Positions 49,101-58,611 of a stretch of 64,000 bases of DNA are shown here, in pieces. The stretch spans positions 71,469-135,468 of the forward strand of contig JBMOJK010000001.1 in NCBI GenBank assembly GCA_049315825.1, given 5' to 3'. The stretch is from JBMOJK01 sp049315825. GTDB lineage: Bacteria; Patescibacteriota; Gracilibacteria; BD1-5; UBA2023. The position numbers and the translations under genes are program-made. The notes beneath the pieces are model-generated. The model did not search any database and was not told the origin of the DNA. It was given only the letters and a program-made list of their open reading frames with translations. How positions within the stretch are numbered: the stretch's first letter is position 1; each line of letters opens with the position of its first letter.

Positions 49101-49721
49101 TTATGCGCTTTTCTTCTTAGCTGGAGCCTTAGCCTTTGGAGCTGGGGCTGTTGCTGTTTCAGAAGTGTCCTTTGCAGGAGTTGCTTCTGCCTTAGCCTTT
49201 GAGAGGAAAGGATTGCTTGCTGCATTCTTGATCATAGAAAGAGCCTTGAGTGTTGCGCGAATGCTTGTGAGTGAGTTACCTCCACCCTGACGCTTCGCGA
49301 TAACATCCTTGAGACCAGATACGAACATAAGCTTTCGGATTGCTCCTCCGGCGATAATACCCGTACCTTCGTGTGCTGGATGAAGGAACACTGAGGTTGC
49401 CTTGTAGTTAGCTACCACATCGTGAGGAAGTGTGTTTCCTGCAATAGGGAATGTAACGAGATTCTTCTTAGCATCTCGGAACGCCTTTTCGATAGCAACT
49501 ACCACTTCACCAGCCTTACCAGTACCAAGACCAACAGTACCCTTTTCGTTACCAATAACGACAGCGGCACGGAATCGGAGCTGGCGACCACCGGCAGTAA
49601 CACGAGTTACGCGAGCAATTTCAAGGAGTTCTTCCTTGTATTCCTTTTGTACTTCTTTGAACTGACCACCCTTTCGGCCTCCGGCATCTCGTCGGGGATT
49701 ATTTCGAACTTCTTGAGACAT
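49101..49721 (-). CDS. rpsE: 30S ribosomal protein S5
   Basis: 206 residues. VTRVTAGGRQLRFRAAVVIG and the C-terminal GGAIRKLMFVSGLKDVIAK are S5 hallmarks. About 30 residues of Ala/Pro/Lys/Thr-rich tail (ending KAPAKKKSA) extend beyond the usual end. No UGA codons. Confidence 0.97.
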   Translation of the reverse strand: MSQEVRNNPRRDAGGRKGGQFKEVQKEYKEELLEIARVTRVTAGGRQLRFRAAVVIGNEKGTVGLGTGKAGEVVVAIEKAFRDAKKNLVTFPIAGNTLPHDVVANYKATSVFLHPAHEGTGIIAGGAIRKLMFVSGLKDVIAKRQGGGNSLTSIRATLKALSMIKNAASNPFLSKAKAEATPAKDTSETATAPAPKAKAPAKKKSA

Positions 49722-49738
49722 GTATGAGAAAGAAAGAA

Positions 49739-50080
49739 CTAAAAGGTGAGACCAGCTTCACGAGCAGCATCTGCGAGAGCCTTAACGCGACCTGCGTAGA
49801 GGAAACCTCCTCGATCGAATACTACAGATGTAATACCAAGAGCGAGGGCAGCTTTACCAAGCTCAGCACCTACGGTTTTCGCAAGTTCGATCTTAGTTCC
49901 CTTTGATGCCTTCATATCTGATGAAGCGCAGAGAGTTTTTCCAGCTACGTCATCAATGAGTTGCGCGTAGATAGAAGTGTTGCTGCGGTACACCGAAAGA
50001 CGTGGACGCTCAGCTGTACCAGTGATACGAGCGCGGATGCGTGTATGTCGACGCTGACGTTTGTAAACCTTTTCAAGCAT
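49739..50080 (-). CDS. rplR: 50S ribosomal protein L18
   Basis: 113 residues; binds 5S rRNA. RRHTRIRARITGTAERPRLS and VFDRGGFLYAGRVKALADAAREAGL are L18 motifs. Confidence 0.97.
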   Translation of the reverse strand: MLEKVYKRQRRHTRIRARITGTAERPRLSVYRSNTSIYAQLIDDVAGKTLCASSDMKASKGTKIELAKTVGAELGKAALALGITSVVFDRGGFLYAGRVKALADAAREAGLTF

Positions 50081-50110
50081 AATAAGACGGTATAAAGACG
50101 ATGTTGGCTA

Positions 50111-50665
50111 TTATTTTTTTGCGGCAGTTTTTCCGGCTTTTCGGCGAACATATTCACCAACGTATCGGATACCCTTCCCCTTGTATGGTTCAGGTGGCTT
50201 GATTTCGCGAACGAGAGCTGCGAAGTATCCAACCTGCTGCTTATCGATACCTGAGAGATGAATAACATTCTTCTCTTTTGGATCATTTTCGATAGTAACA
50301 CCCTTTGGAGCATCCATCACTACCTTGTGAGAGAAACCTACAGAAAGTGTAAGCTTTTGCGGTCCATTGACTTCAAACTTGTAACCTACTCCCTGGATTT
50401 CGAGTGACTTCTTGTAGCCTTCACTTACACCGATTACCATATTGGCAACGAGTGCTCGTGTAAGACCCCAAAATGCACGGTCCTGAGAATTTTCTTCGTT
50501 TGCAACCACAACGTGGAGCTCCTGTCCTTCGAGCTTCACTGATACGGTCTCCTGAAGAGTGAGAGAGAGTTCTCCCTTAGCACCCTTTACTGTGATCTTC
50601 TTCCCATCAACTGTAGCAGTTACTCCGGCAGGGAGCACGACAGGAAGCTTTCAGATTCGAGACAT
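50111..50665 (-). CDS. rplF: 50S ribosomal protein L6
   Basis: 184 residues when UGA at codon 5 is read as Gly, giving MSRI-G-KLPVVLPAGVT, the standard L6 N-terminus. The C-terminal domain with PPEPYKGKGIRY is intact. Confidence 0.97.
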
Positions 50666-50686
50666 GATAAATAAAAATGAGTAATA

Positions 50687-51073
50687 CTAGTAGATTTCGC
50701 AAAGAAGTTCTCCACCTACGCCGAGAGCGTGAGCTTCGTACCCTGTAACCACACCCTTAGGTGTAGAGAGTACGTATACTCCGAGTCCGTTTCGGGACTT
50801 CTTGATGTCAGAAGACTTTACGTAGATACGTTGTCCTGGGCTAGAAATTCGGCGGAAAGAAGGAACATACTTAGTAGCACGAACATCATTAAGTTCAGCA
50901 ACAAGTGTTCGTCCGTCTTCGCTTTTTTCGTAAGAAACAATGTAGCCATTCTTCTTCATAACTCGAAGAAGCTCCGATTTAATAGCCGAGTAAGGGATTT
51001 CTACGCGAGCGAGGCGAGAAAGATATCCGTTTCGGACGCGAGTGAGGAGGTCTGCGATTGGATCGATGATCAT
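50687..51073 (-). CDS. rpsH: 30S ribosomal protein S8
   Basis: 128 residues. Starts MIIDPIADLLTRVRNG and ends with GVVTGYEAHALGVGGELLCEIY, the rRNA-binding region of S8. Confidence 0.97.
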   Translation of the reverse strand: MIIDPIADLLTRVRNGYLSRLARVEIPYSAIKSELLRVMKKNGYIVSYEKSEDGRTLVAELNDVRATKYVPSFRRISSPGQRIYVKSSDIKKSRNGLGVYVLSTPKGVVTGYEAHALGVGGELLCEIY

Positions 51074-51102
51074 AATTGAGAATTCAGAGTTGAAATTGAT
51101 GA

Positions 51103-51327
51103 CTACCAGCTGGACTTGCGTACGCCCATGAGCTCACCTGAGTTAGCTCGTTCTCGGACACAGATACGGCACATATCGAATTTACCGATATAACCGTTTG
51201 CGCGTCCACAAACGCTGCAGCGATGATAGAGTCGTGTAGAGAATTCTACCTTCTTACCTGCTGCGCGAGCGATTTCAGCTTTTTTCTGGGCTTCTGCGCA
51301 TTTATTGACAAGTGCTGTTCGTGCCAT
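51103..51327 (-). CDS. rpsN: 30S ribosomal protein S14, zinc type
   Basis: 74 residues. Two CxxC pairs (CSVC, CRIC) show the zinc-binding form. Start at MARTALVNKC; longer in-frame starts fall within rplE. Confidence 0.95.
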   Translation of the reverse strand: MARTALVNKCAEAQKKAEIARAAGKKVEFSTRLYHRCSVCGRANGYIGKFDMCRICVRERANSGELMGVRKSSW

Positions 51328-51328
51328 A

Positions 51329-51868
51329 TTAACGAATGAAAGGGAAATGAAGTGCATCGAGGAACGCCTTAGAGTGGTCCTTCGAAAGTGATTTGAACTT
51401 AACAGTAATCTGAAGTCCGTGTGGCTTAACCACATCAGTCTGTGGAACTTCTGGGAAAATTGTATGTTCCTTGATACCGAAGTTAAAGTTTCCAGCGTCG
51501 TCGAATGACTTAGCAGAAATACCTCGGAAGTCACGTACACGTGGAAGTGTAATGGCAATAAGCTTTTCGAGGAATGCATACATGCGCTCACCACGAAGTG
51601 TTACGGTCATACCAACTGGCATACCTTCACGAAGCTTGAAGTTTGAGATAGATTTTCGGGCGTTCGCAACCTTAGGAAGCTGACCAGCAATAAGTGCAAA
51701 GTCGCTCTTAAGACTTGAGTAGTCCTTGTTACCGCTCGCAACGTATGTACCAATACCCATATTGAGAACGATTTTCTCAATGCGAGGAACTTCCATTACG
51801 TTCTTGATGCCCAAAGACTTCTGGAGTTCTGGACGAACGGTGTTATTAATATGCTCTTGAAATGACAT
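51329..51868 (-). CDS. rplE: 50S ribosomal protein L5
   Basis: 179 residues; 5S rRNA-binding protein. PRIEKIVLNMGIG, KLREGMPVGMTVTLRGERMY and DFRGISAKSFDDAGNFNFG are L5 motifs. One base separates its stop from the rpsN start. Confidence 0.97.
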   Translation of the reverse strand: MSFQEHINNTVRPELQKSLGIKNVMEVPRIEKIVLNMGIGTYVASGNKDYSSLKSDFALIAGQLPKVANARKSISNFKLREGMPVGMTVTLRGERMYAFLEKLIAITLPRVRDFRGISAKSFDDAGNFNFGIKEHTIFPEVPQTDVVKPHGLQITVKFKSLSKDHSKAFLDALHFPFIR

Positions 51869-51884
51869 AGATTGGGTATTTTAC

Positions 51885-52190
51885 TTAGGCGAGACTCTTT
51901 CCAGACTTCTTCGCAATGCGGATTTTCTTGTTTCCTTCAATCTTGAATCCAATACGAGTTACCATTTTAGTTTCAGGATCGATAGCAGAAACATTAGAAA
52001 CGTGGATTGGTTTTTCCATTTCAACAATCTGACCTGGAGTCGTTCCTTGTTTCTTGATGTGCTTCTTTACGATGTTAACACCTTCAACGAGAACGCGCTC
52101 TGATTTCTTGTCGACAGAAAGGACCTTTCCTTCCTTGCCTTTGTTCTTTCAGGCGATTACTCGTACGATGTCTCAGCTGTGAATTTTCAT
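51885..52190 (-). CDS. rplX: 50S ribosomal protein L24
   Basis: 101 residues. UGA codons at residues 6 and 13 are Gly in MKIHS-G-DIVRVIA-G-KNKGKEGKV, the KOW motif of L24. Under the standard code this gene disappears, leaving an apparent gap between rplE and rplN. Confidence 0.96.
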
Positions 52191-52206
52191 AGGTAGGTAC
52201 TATCTT

Positions 52207-52575
52207 TTAGATAACTTCTGCTGCAAGAGACAAAATCTTCTGGTATCCCTTGCTCTTAAGTTCACGGAAAACTGGACCGAATACACGAGTACCTTTTGGT
52301 TCTCCGTCTTCATTGATGATAACGCAAGCATTGTCATCAGATCGAACGTATGTACCGTCTTCTCGGCGAATTTCTGCAGCAACGCGGACGATAACTGCCT
52401 TTTGAACGGATTTCTTTTTAATTGTTCCCTGTGGGAGTGCTTCCTTGATAGAAACAACGATCACATCACCAACGGATGCATATCGACGCTTTGATCCTCC
52501 AAGGACCTTAATACAAAGGGCTTCTTTAGCACCAGTGTTATCTACGACGCGAAGTCGGCTTTCTGCCTGAATCAT
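52207..52575 (-). CDS. rplN: 50S ribosomal protein L14
   Basis: 122 residues, normal. MIQAESRLRVVDNTGAKEAL and RVFGPVFRELKSKGYQKILSLA are L14 signatures. Confidence 0.98.
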   Translation of the reverse strand: MIQAESRLRVVDNTGAKEALCIKVLGGSKRRYASVGDVIVVSIKEALPQGTIKKKSVQKAVIVRVAAEIRREDGTYVRSDDNACVIINEDGEPKGTRVFGPVFRELKSKGYQKILSLAAEVI

Positions 52576-52589
52576 GATCTAATAGTAGT

Positions 52590-52808
52590 TTATGCTAGAG
52601 TCCAACGCTTCATCTTGGAGAGCGGGCGACATTCCGTAATCGTTACTACATCACCGAGCTGAGAAGCATTGTTCTCATCGTGTGCGTAGAACTTAGAAGT
52701 GACCTTGTAACGCTTCTTGTACTTTGGATGTGTTTTGTATGTGTCAACAGAGACAACGATGGTCTTATCCATCTTGATACTTGTGACTACACCTGTTTTC
52801 GTTCTCAT
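52590..52808 (-). CDS. rpsQ: 30S ribosomal protein S17
   Basis: 72 residues. KTGVVTSIKMDKTIVVSV and GDVVTITECRPLSKMKRW are S17 motifs. Confidence 0.96.
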   Translation of the reverse strand: MRTKTGVVTSIKMDKTIVVSVDTYKTHPKYKKRYKVTSKFYAHDENNASQLGDVVTITECRPLSKMKRWTLA

Positions 52809-52817
52809 GGACGTGAA

Positions 52818-53015
52818 TTAAATAGTGTGAGCTCTCATTTCTGTCTTGCTTCGAGCAATATCCTTGCGAAGCTGCTTGAGCTTGTGAGTCTCCTTGAGCT
52901 CTCCAAACTGTTGTTTCATAGAGAGAGTGTAGAGTTCACTTTCGAGCTTCACGAGTGTTGAGGTAATTCCCTCGAGACCGGCAGAGGCCGTGTCGATTTT
53001 CTCTTTCTTTGCCAT
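52818..53015 (-). CDS. rpmC: 50S ribosomal protein L29
   Basis: 65 residues of helical hairpin with ELYTLSMKQQFGELKETHKL and RKDIARSKT, the L29 core. One base separates it from the rplP stop side; order rplP-rpmC-rpsQ is standard. Confidence 0.93.
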   Translation of the reverse strand: MAKKEKIDTASAGLEGITSTLVKLESELYTLSMKQQFGELKETHKLKQLRKDIARSKTEMRAHTI

Positions 53016-53016
53016 A

Positions 53017-53427
53017 CTAGATTTCAGTCGTAAGGAATTTAGTCTTCACTGGAAGCTTGTACGCAGCAAGCTTGAGTGCTTCTTCTGCCATATTGACAGG
53101 AATACCGGTGATTTCGAAGAGAATTCGACCCGGACGAACTGGAGCTCGGTACATTTCAAGCCCTCCCTTTCCTCCTCCCATTGGAACCTCAAGAGGTTTC
53201 TTTGTGAAGGCTTTATCTGGGAAAACTCGTGTCCAGAGACGTCCACCCTTTTTAAGGTAGCGGACGATCGTTCGGCGAGCTGCTTCGAGTTGACGAGAGG
53301 TGATATACCCTGATTCCGTCGTCTTGAGCGCAAAATCTCCGAAAGCGATATTCGATCCGCGAATCGCGAGTCCTCTAATGACTCCACGTTGCGTCTTACG
53401 ATATTTCGTTTTCTTCGGCTGTAACAT
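53017..53427 (-). CDS. rplP: 50S ribosomal protein L16
   Basis: 136 residues. Starts MLQPKKTKYRKTQRG; PDKAFTKKPLEVPMGGGKG and the conserved GRILFEITG are present. L16 sits near the A site and the peptidyl-transferase centre. Confidence 0.97.
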   Translation of the reverse strand: MLQPKKTKYRKTQRGVIRGLAIRGSNIAFGDFALKTTESGYITSRQLEAARRTIVRYLKKGGRLWTRVFPDKAFTKKPLEVPMGGGKGGLEMYRAPVRPGRILFEITGIPVNMAEEALKLAAYKLPVKTKFLTTEI

Positions 53428-53471
53428 GTGTTCGCAAAATTATATTGGTAATATCTCGAAGTCAATTTTAC

Positions 53472-54104
53472 TTACTTCTTGAATACGTCACCCTTGTAGA
53501 TCCATACCTTGAGTCCGAGTGTTCCAGTAGTGGTTTCAGCTCGTTCAGTAGTGTAGTCAATATCCGATCGAATTGTAAGTGATGGGATACTTCCTTCCTT
53601 GTATGTTTCGCGGCGAGCAATTTCTGCACCGTTTACACGACCAGAAATGATGATCTTGATACCAAGTCCACCCTTTTCCATTGTGCGGGCAATTGCGTTC
53701 TTGATAACACGACGGTATGGAAGTTTCTTTTCAAGCTGTCGAGCAATAGAGTCACCAACGAGGGCTGCAGAGAGCTCTGGTTTCTTGACTTCCTTTACTT
53801 CGATCTGGAATGTCTTTCCGAACTTGTTTGTAAGCTCAGTCTTGAGCTTAGCAACGTTTTCGTCATCTTTCCCGAGAACGATGGCTATCTTGGACGTGTA
53901 AATCGTTACCGTGATAGTCTGATTCGCGTGAGAGAGGAAGACGTTTGCGATCGGATGACCTTTGAGAAACTTCGTAACGAAGAGTCGCACCTGCATATCA
54001 AGAGATACGTTGGCTGCATACTCCTTTCGAGAGTAGAAACCAGTGGTTCTCCAAGATTTGATATATCCGATTCGGAATGCGAGAGGACTAACTTTGTGAC
54101 CCAT
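53472..54104 (-). CDS. rpsC: 30S ribosomal protein S3
   Basis: 210 residues. MGHKVSPLAFRIGYIKSW, a KH domain, and the C-terminal domain with GLGIKIIISGRVNGAEIARR and TLGLKVWIYKGD are S3 features. Confidence 0.97.
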   Translation of the reverse strand: MGHKVSPLAFRIGYIKSWRTTGFYSRKEYAANVSLDMQVRLFVTKFLKGHPIANVFLSHANQTITVTIYTSKIAIVLGKDDENVAKLKTELTNKFGKTFQIEVKEVKKPELSAALVGDSIARQLEKKLPYRRVIKNAIARTMEKGGLGIKIIISGRVNGAEIARRETYKEGSIPSLTIRSDIDYTTERAETTTGTLGLKVWIYKGDVFKK

Positions 54105-54119
54105 GGGAAGGAAAAATAA

Positions 54120-54446
54120 TTATCGTGAAGACAGTTCGAGAGAAATATTAGAAGTTCTCTTGAGAATAGGGTGCGAGCGACCACGAGAGATCGGGTTTCC
54201 GCGCTTGTAGACAATTCCCTTGTTGATAACAACAGTAGAGACTACAAGAGTACCTTGAGTCTGAGCGTCGTTATGCTGAGCATTGGCAACAGCACTTGCG
54301 AGAGTCTTATAAAGAATCCCGGCTGGCTTGTTTGGCATATACTTGAGAATATCAAGTGCCTTCTGAGCATCCATTCCGCGGATGATCTTCGCAACAACCT
54401 GAGCCTTCTTTGGAGATATGCGTACGTTTCGAGTAAGAGCTTTCAT
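54120..54446 (-). CDS. rplV: 50S ribosomal protein L22
   Basis: 108 residues. RNVRISPKKAQVVAKIIRG, SAVANAQHND and a C-terminal beta hairpin region that lines the exit tunnel. Ends NISLELSSR. Confidence 0.96.
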   Translation of the reverse strand: MKALTRNVRISPKKAQVVAKIIRGMDAQKALDILKYMPNKPAGILYKTLASAVANAQHNDAQTQGTLVVSTVVINKGIVYKRGNPISRGRSHPILKRTSNISLELSSR

Positions 54447-54455
54447 GGGTGGGAA

Positions 54456-54719
54456 TTACTTATTTCCTGAGTGAGAGATGAATCGTCGAGTGAATGAGAA
54501 TTCACCGAGCTTGTGACCAACCATGTCTTCTGTAACGAAAACTGGAGTGTGAACCTTTCCGTTGTGAACTCCGAAGGTGTGACCTACGAATTCTGGAGTA
54601 ACTGTACAGTCGCGTGCCCAAGTTCGGATGACGGTCTTTTTTCCAGACTCGTTGAGCTTTACAACCTTAGCTGCAAGCTTCACATCGATGTAAGGTCACT
54701 TTTTGAGACTACGTGTCAT
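54456..54719 (-). CDS. rpsS: 30S ribosomal protein S19
   Basis: 87 residues. UGA is Gly8 in MTRSLKK-G-PYIDVKL, an invariant position of S19. The C-terminal HKLGEFSFTRRFISH is standard. Confidence 0.97.
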
Positions 54720-54743
54720 ATGATGGATTTAAATTGAGTACGA

Positions 54744-55589
54744 TTAACCAAGAAGTTTTCCACGGCGAGTTCGAAGCACCCACTTGTTCGTGTCCTTGTT
54801 GCGACGAGTAATAACTCCACGTGCAGTCTTTCCCCAAGGTGTCTTTGGTCCTTTTCGCTGACCGAGTGACTGGTGTCCTTCTCCACCTCCGTGTGGGTGA
54901 TCTACGGTGTTCATAGACGATCCGAGAACGGTTGGTCGCTTACCGAGCCAACGATTACGTCCGGCCTTACCGATGACGATCATATTGTGATCAACATTGG
55001 AAACAGTACCGATCGTAGCGTAACACTTCTTGTGGATCTTTCGGATTTCACCTGAAGGCATCTTAACCTGAGTGTATTCACCTTCCTGAGAGAGAACCAT
55101 TCCTGATGCTCCTGCAGAACGGATACTGATTGCACCCTGACCAACGATGAGTTCGAGGTTGTATACGTGAAGACCTACTGGGATGTTACATACGAGCATG
55201 CGGTTACCAGAGATTGGCTTTGCAGTTTCAGCAGTAACAATGAGGTCACCTACCTTCATGTCCTTGTGAGCAAGAACGTAGCGACGTTCTCCATCTCGAT
55301 AACAAACGAGGGCGATGTAACCAGTTCGGTATGGATCGTATTCGATCGTTTCAACCTTTGCTGGGATATCGAGCTTGTCTGTGAACTTGAAGTCAACGAT
55401 ACGATAGAGTCGCTTGTGGCCACCACCTTGGTGACGTACCGAGATAGTACCAGAGTTGTTACGTCCTGCAGCCTCGAATTTCTTGGTCGTGAGAGGCTTG
55501 TAAGGTTCGTTCGTCGTAAGCTGGTCGAAGGTATAGCCGGTCATCTCTCGTCGAGACGGGGTATACGGATTATATTTCTTGACTGACAT
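54744..55589 (-). CDS. rplB: 50S ribosomal protein L2
   Basis: 281 residues. TPSRREMTGYTFDQL, the RNA-binding core, and the C-terminal MNTVDHPHGGGEGHQSLGQ with the conserved His near the peptidyl-transferase centre. No UGA codons despite many glycines. Confidence 0.98.
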   Translation of the reverse strand: MSVKKYNPYTPSRREMTGYTFDQLTTNEPYKPLTTKKFEAAGRNNSGTISVRHQGGGHKRLYRIVDFKFTDKLDIPAKVETIEYDPYRTGYIALVCYRDGERRYVLAHKDMKVGDLIVTAETAKPISGNRMLVCNIPVGLHVYNLELIVGQGAISIRSAGASGMVLSQEGEYTQVKMPSGEIRKIHKKCYATIGTVSNVDHNMIVIGKAGRNRWLGKRPTVLGSSMNTVDHPHGGGEGHQSLGQRKGPKTPWGKTARGVITRRNKDTNKWVLRTRRGKLLG

Positions 55590-55606
55590 AGGTAAGTTTG
55601 GTGTGA

Positions 55607-55909
55607 CTATTTCTTCTCGGAAATCTTCTGAAGATCGTTGATACGTGCGTTTCCAGCGAGGGTAACGAGAGCCTTAGAAGTCTCACGTCGCTTGATCGCA
55701 ACACCGTGCTTTCCGTTTACACGGAATTTCGCACGAGTTCGGATCATGTTTACCTTTTCTACCTTCACTCCGTAGAGCTTTTCGATAGCGCTTCGTACGT
55801 CAACTTTAGTTGCTCGGTCGTCAACCACAAGAGTGTAAACCCCTCGAAGTTCGAGTCGCTGAGACTTTTCGGTAATAACCGGCTTTTTAAGAATCGAATA
55901 GACTGACAT
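55607..55909 (-). CDS. rplW: 50S ribosomal protein L23
   Basis: 100 residues. ILKKPVITEKSQRL, DVRSAIEKLYGVKVEKVNMI; forms the docking site at the exit tunnel for SRP and trigger factor. Confidence 0.96.
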   Translation of the reverse strand: MSVYSILKKPVITEKSQRLELRGVYTLVVDDRATKVDVRSAIEKLYGVKVEKVNMIRTRAKFRVNGKHGVAIKRRETSKALVTLAGNARINDLQKISEKK

Positions 55910-55918
55910 AAGAGGAAA

Positions 55919-56542
55919 TTACTTGGCGTAATGAGAGAGAATGAGATCAAGTGAGTCCTTCGTAAGAACGAGGTCCTTATACTTGAGAAGATCGTGCGGG
56001 TTGAGGTAGTTAACACCGATAACCTTTACGTTTGGGATATTGCGTCCAGCCTGGAATGCCGTCTTATCTTCTGGTCGAACTGCGAATACTGCAGAAACTG
56101 AACCGAGATTTGCGAAGATAGAGATCATATCCTTTGTCTTTACAACGTCTGTTGCAAGAGTTTCGAGGACCTTAACGTTTGCAGACCCTGCCTTTGAAGA
56201 AAGGAGAGAGAAGAGGGCAATACGACGCTCCTTCTTGTTCATGCGTGTTGAGAAGTCTCGAGTGTTTCGAGGACCGAATGCGATACCTCCACCACGTCGA
56301 GTTGGAGATCGAGAGTCACCTGCGCGAGCCTGACCTGTTCCCTTCTGAGCATAGAGCTTTCGAGTAGAACCATTTCGTTCTCCACGAGTCTTCGTGTGAG
56401 CGATTGGAGTGCGGGCATTTGCCTGCTGGAGGAGAAGAAGGCGGTGAATGAGACCTGAATTAATCTCGCGACCGAATACGGTAGTGTCGAGCTTAATCTT
56501 TCCAGATTCGAGACCTTTCTCGTTAAAAAGAACTGCTTCCAT
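55919..56542 (-). CDS. rplD: 50S ribosomal protein L4
   Basis: 207 residues. RKLYAQKGTGQARAGDSRSP and GGIAFGPRNTRDF belong to the tunnel-lining loop of L4. Confidence 0.97.
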   Translation of the reverse strand: MEAVLFNEKGLESGKIKLDTTVFGREINSGLIHRLLLLQQANARTPIAHTKTRGERNGSTRKLYAQKGTGQARAGDSRSPTRRGGGIAFGPRNTRDFSTRMNKKERRIALFSLLSSKAGSANVKVLETLATDVVKTKDMISIFANLGSVSAVFAVRPEDKTAFQAGRNIPNVKVIGVNYLNPHDLLKYKDLVLTKDSLDLILSHYAK

Positions 56543-56547
56543 GTGAA

Positions 56548-57102
56548 TTAGAAATTGAATACGAGAACTGAGTTTCGAGCTCCTGGAATTGGACCGCGAA
56601 CGGCAACGATTCCAAGCTCTTTGTTGACGAGTTCAACGGGAACTTTCTTAAGAGTAACAGTATCCGTACCCATGTGTCCGTGCATCTTCTGTCCTGGTTT
56701 TGTTCGGCGTGGCTTTCGCGTACCGATAGAACCGAGTGCTCGGTGGAATTTGGAACCGTGTCCTGAAGGTCCTCCAGAGAAGTTGTGGCGCTTCATAGCA
56801 CCGGCAAAACCCTTACCCTTAGAGATACCACGAACTGTGAGTGTCTCAATGCCGTCGAGGACATCGAGAGTAACATCATCGCCAGCCTTGAGTGAAGCGA
56901 AGGCCCCTGTAAGAGGAACTTCGTTCATTTCAGTACGCTTTCCGAATGTAGATGCGAGGACTACTGCCTCGTAACCATCGGTAGCAACTGTCTTGATCTG
57001 AGCGATCTTAGTTACTGGAAATTTTACGAGCGTTACTGGTACGAACGCTTCGCCTTTGATAAGCCGAGTCATCTCGAGCTTTGATACAACGATTCAAGCC
57101 AT
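56548..57102 (-). CDS. rplC: 50S ribosomal protein L3
   Basis: 184 residues. UGA at codon 3 gives MA-G-IVVSKLEMTRLIKG, the L3 start. GISKGKGFAGAMKRHNFSGG and SIGTRKPRRTKPGQKM are typical. First gene of the cluster here; rpsJ (S10), which normally precedes it, is not adjacent, and the divergent gdh lies upstream. Confidence 0.97.
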
Positions 57103-57192
57103 AAATTGCAAAATAAATTAGAGGTTGCATTGCATCCGAACTCAACGAGTGGATCTGCAAAACAACGTAATTCTTCTATTTGAAGTGGGCAC

Positions 57193-57220
57193 ATTCTATG
57201 AAAAACCGCATGGGTGTCAA
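57193..57220 (-). promoter_or_regulatory. Promoter of the ribosomal protein cluster
   Basis: Minus strand TTGACA (57215-57220), 16-base spacer, TAGAAT (57193-57198), predicting a leader of about 84 bases before rplC. This fits rplC as the true first gene of the operon. Confidence 0.7.
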
Positions 57221-57332
57221 AAGATATTTAATAGAAGATTTACCTCTCGCATTTCGTTTGACATGCGAATCAAAAGTGAGACACTACTCGGATTTGTTTT
57301 TAGCAGATCATACAACTATTACTATTTCATAT

Positions 57333-58567
57333 ATGAACAATCCATTTAAAAATGCACAATCACAGATACTCGAAGCAGGAACAATCGCTGGCTTCGAAAA
57401 GGAATTCCTAATCAATCTCGCCTACCCTACCCGGGTCATGGAACTCGCCATTCCCCTCAAGCGGGACAATGGAACAATAGAGCTCTTCGCAGCTTACAGA
57501 TCACAGCATAACAATGCGCGCGGACCATTCAAGGGCGGCATACGCTTTCATCAGGATGTCACTAAAGATGAAGTTATGGCACTTTCTGCTTGGATGACCT
57601 TCAAGACCGCTACACTTGATCTGCCACTCGGTGGTGGAAAATGAGGAATCATTGTTGATCCTAAAAAACTCTCTGCCGGAGAACTTGAGCGGCTCTCACG
57701 AGCATTTGTTCAGGGGATCTACAAATACATCGGACCAACCCTCGATGTGCCAGCACCGGACGTAAACACCAATAGCACAATCATGGCATGGATGGTGGAT
57801 GAATACTCTAAGCTCGTTTGAGAATGGTCGCCTGGTGCATTTACCGGGAAACCACTGAGCATCGGAGGATCAAAGGGGCGTGATACTGCAACCGCACAAG
57901 GATGAGTGTATGTACTCGAAACAGTACTCGCATCTCACCAAGACACTATAGCTGGGAAACGGATCGCTATACAAGGATCCGGAAATGCTGGACTCACGGC
58001 CGCCCAACTCCTCACGAAGCTTGGAGCTCGCATCGTTGCTATCTCTGACTCAAGCAGTGCTATCTACGATGAAATGGTCTGGATATCGTAAAATACTCGA
58101 TGATCAAAAAGGAACGAAAGAGCATCCAAGAACTTGGAGCAAAAAGCATTTCAAATGCTGAACTCTTAGAACTCGATGTCGACATCCTCATACCTGCCGC
58201 AGTAGAAAATCAAATCACGAGCGAGAATGCTGATAACATACGGGCAAGGTATATCCTCGAACTCGCCAATGGTCCAGTCACACCAGAAGCTGACGCGGTA
58301 CTTGCGAAAAAAGGCGTCGTTGTAATCCCTGACATCCTCGCAAACGCAGGTGGTGTTACGGTGAGCTACTTTGAACAGGTGCAGAACGCATCAAACTTCG
58401 CATGGACTATAGAAAATGTGAAACAAGAACTCCAGGCTCGCATGATCGCAAGCACCAATGATGTAATCCAAACTGCCAGCAAGTATAGCACCACACTTCG
58501 AAATGGTGCATATATACTCTCCATCACCCGCGTATACGACGCGATGAAGGCGCGCGGCAACATATAG
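57333..58567 (+). CDS. gdhA: Glutamate dehydrogenase, interrupted by a frameshift
   Basis: Catalyses glutamate to 2-oxoglutarate and ammonia with NAD(P). The first part (57333 to ~58072) carries GPFKGGIRFHQDVTKDEVMA, the catalytic Lys in LPLGGGK-G-GI (UGA-coded Gly), PAPDVNTNSTIMAWM and the dinucleotide-binding AIQGSGNAG. At 58071-58075 one A appears to be missing: GATGAAATGGTC would read DENGLDIVKIL with GAAAATGG, and the protein continues in another frame through ILIPAAVENQI and ILANAGGVTVSYFEQVQN to TAA at 58565-58567. Corrected length is about 412 residues, normal. Sequencing error, a recent inactivating mutation or, less likely, programmed slippage could explain it. Several UGA-Gly codons in the first part. 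Confidence 0.88.
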
Positions 58568-58575
58568 AACACGTT

Positions 58576-58611
58576 ATAAAAATAATCCCGACTGATCGGG
58601 ATTATTTTTGG
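58576..58611. terminator. Bidirectional terminator between gdhA and the small exported gene
   Basis: AAAATAATCCCGA-ctga-TCGGGATTATTTT. The TAA of the minus-strand gene lies in one arm. Confidence 0.85.

Noticed and set aside
58071..58100. Classical -1 ribosomal frameshift in gdhA
   Set aside because: No X-XXY-YYZ slippery heptamer at the junction; a missing A in a homopolymer is simpler.
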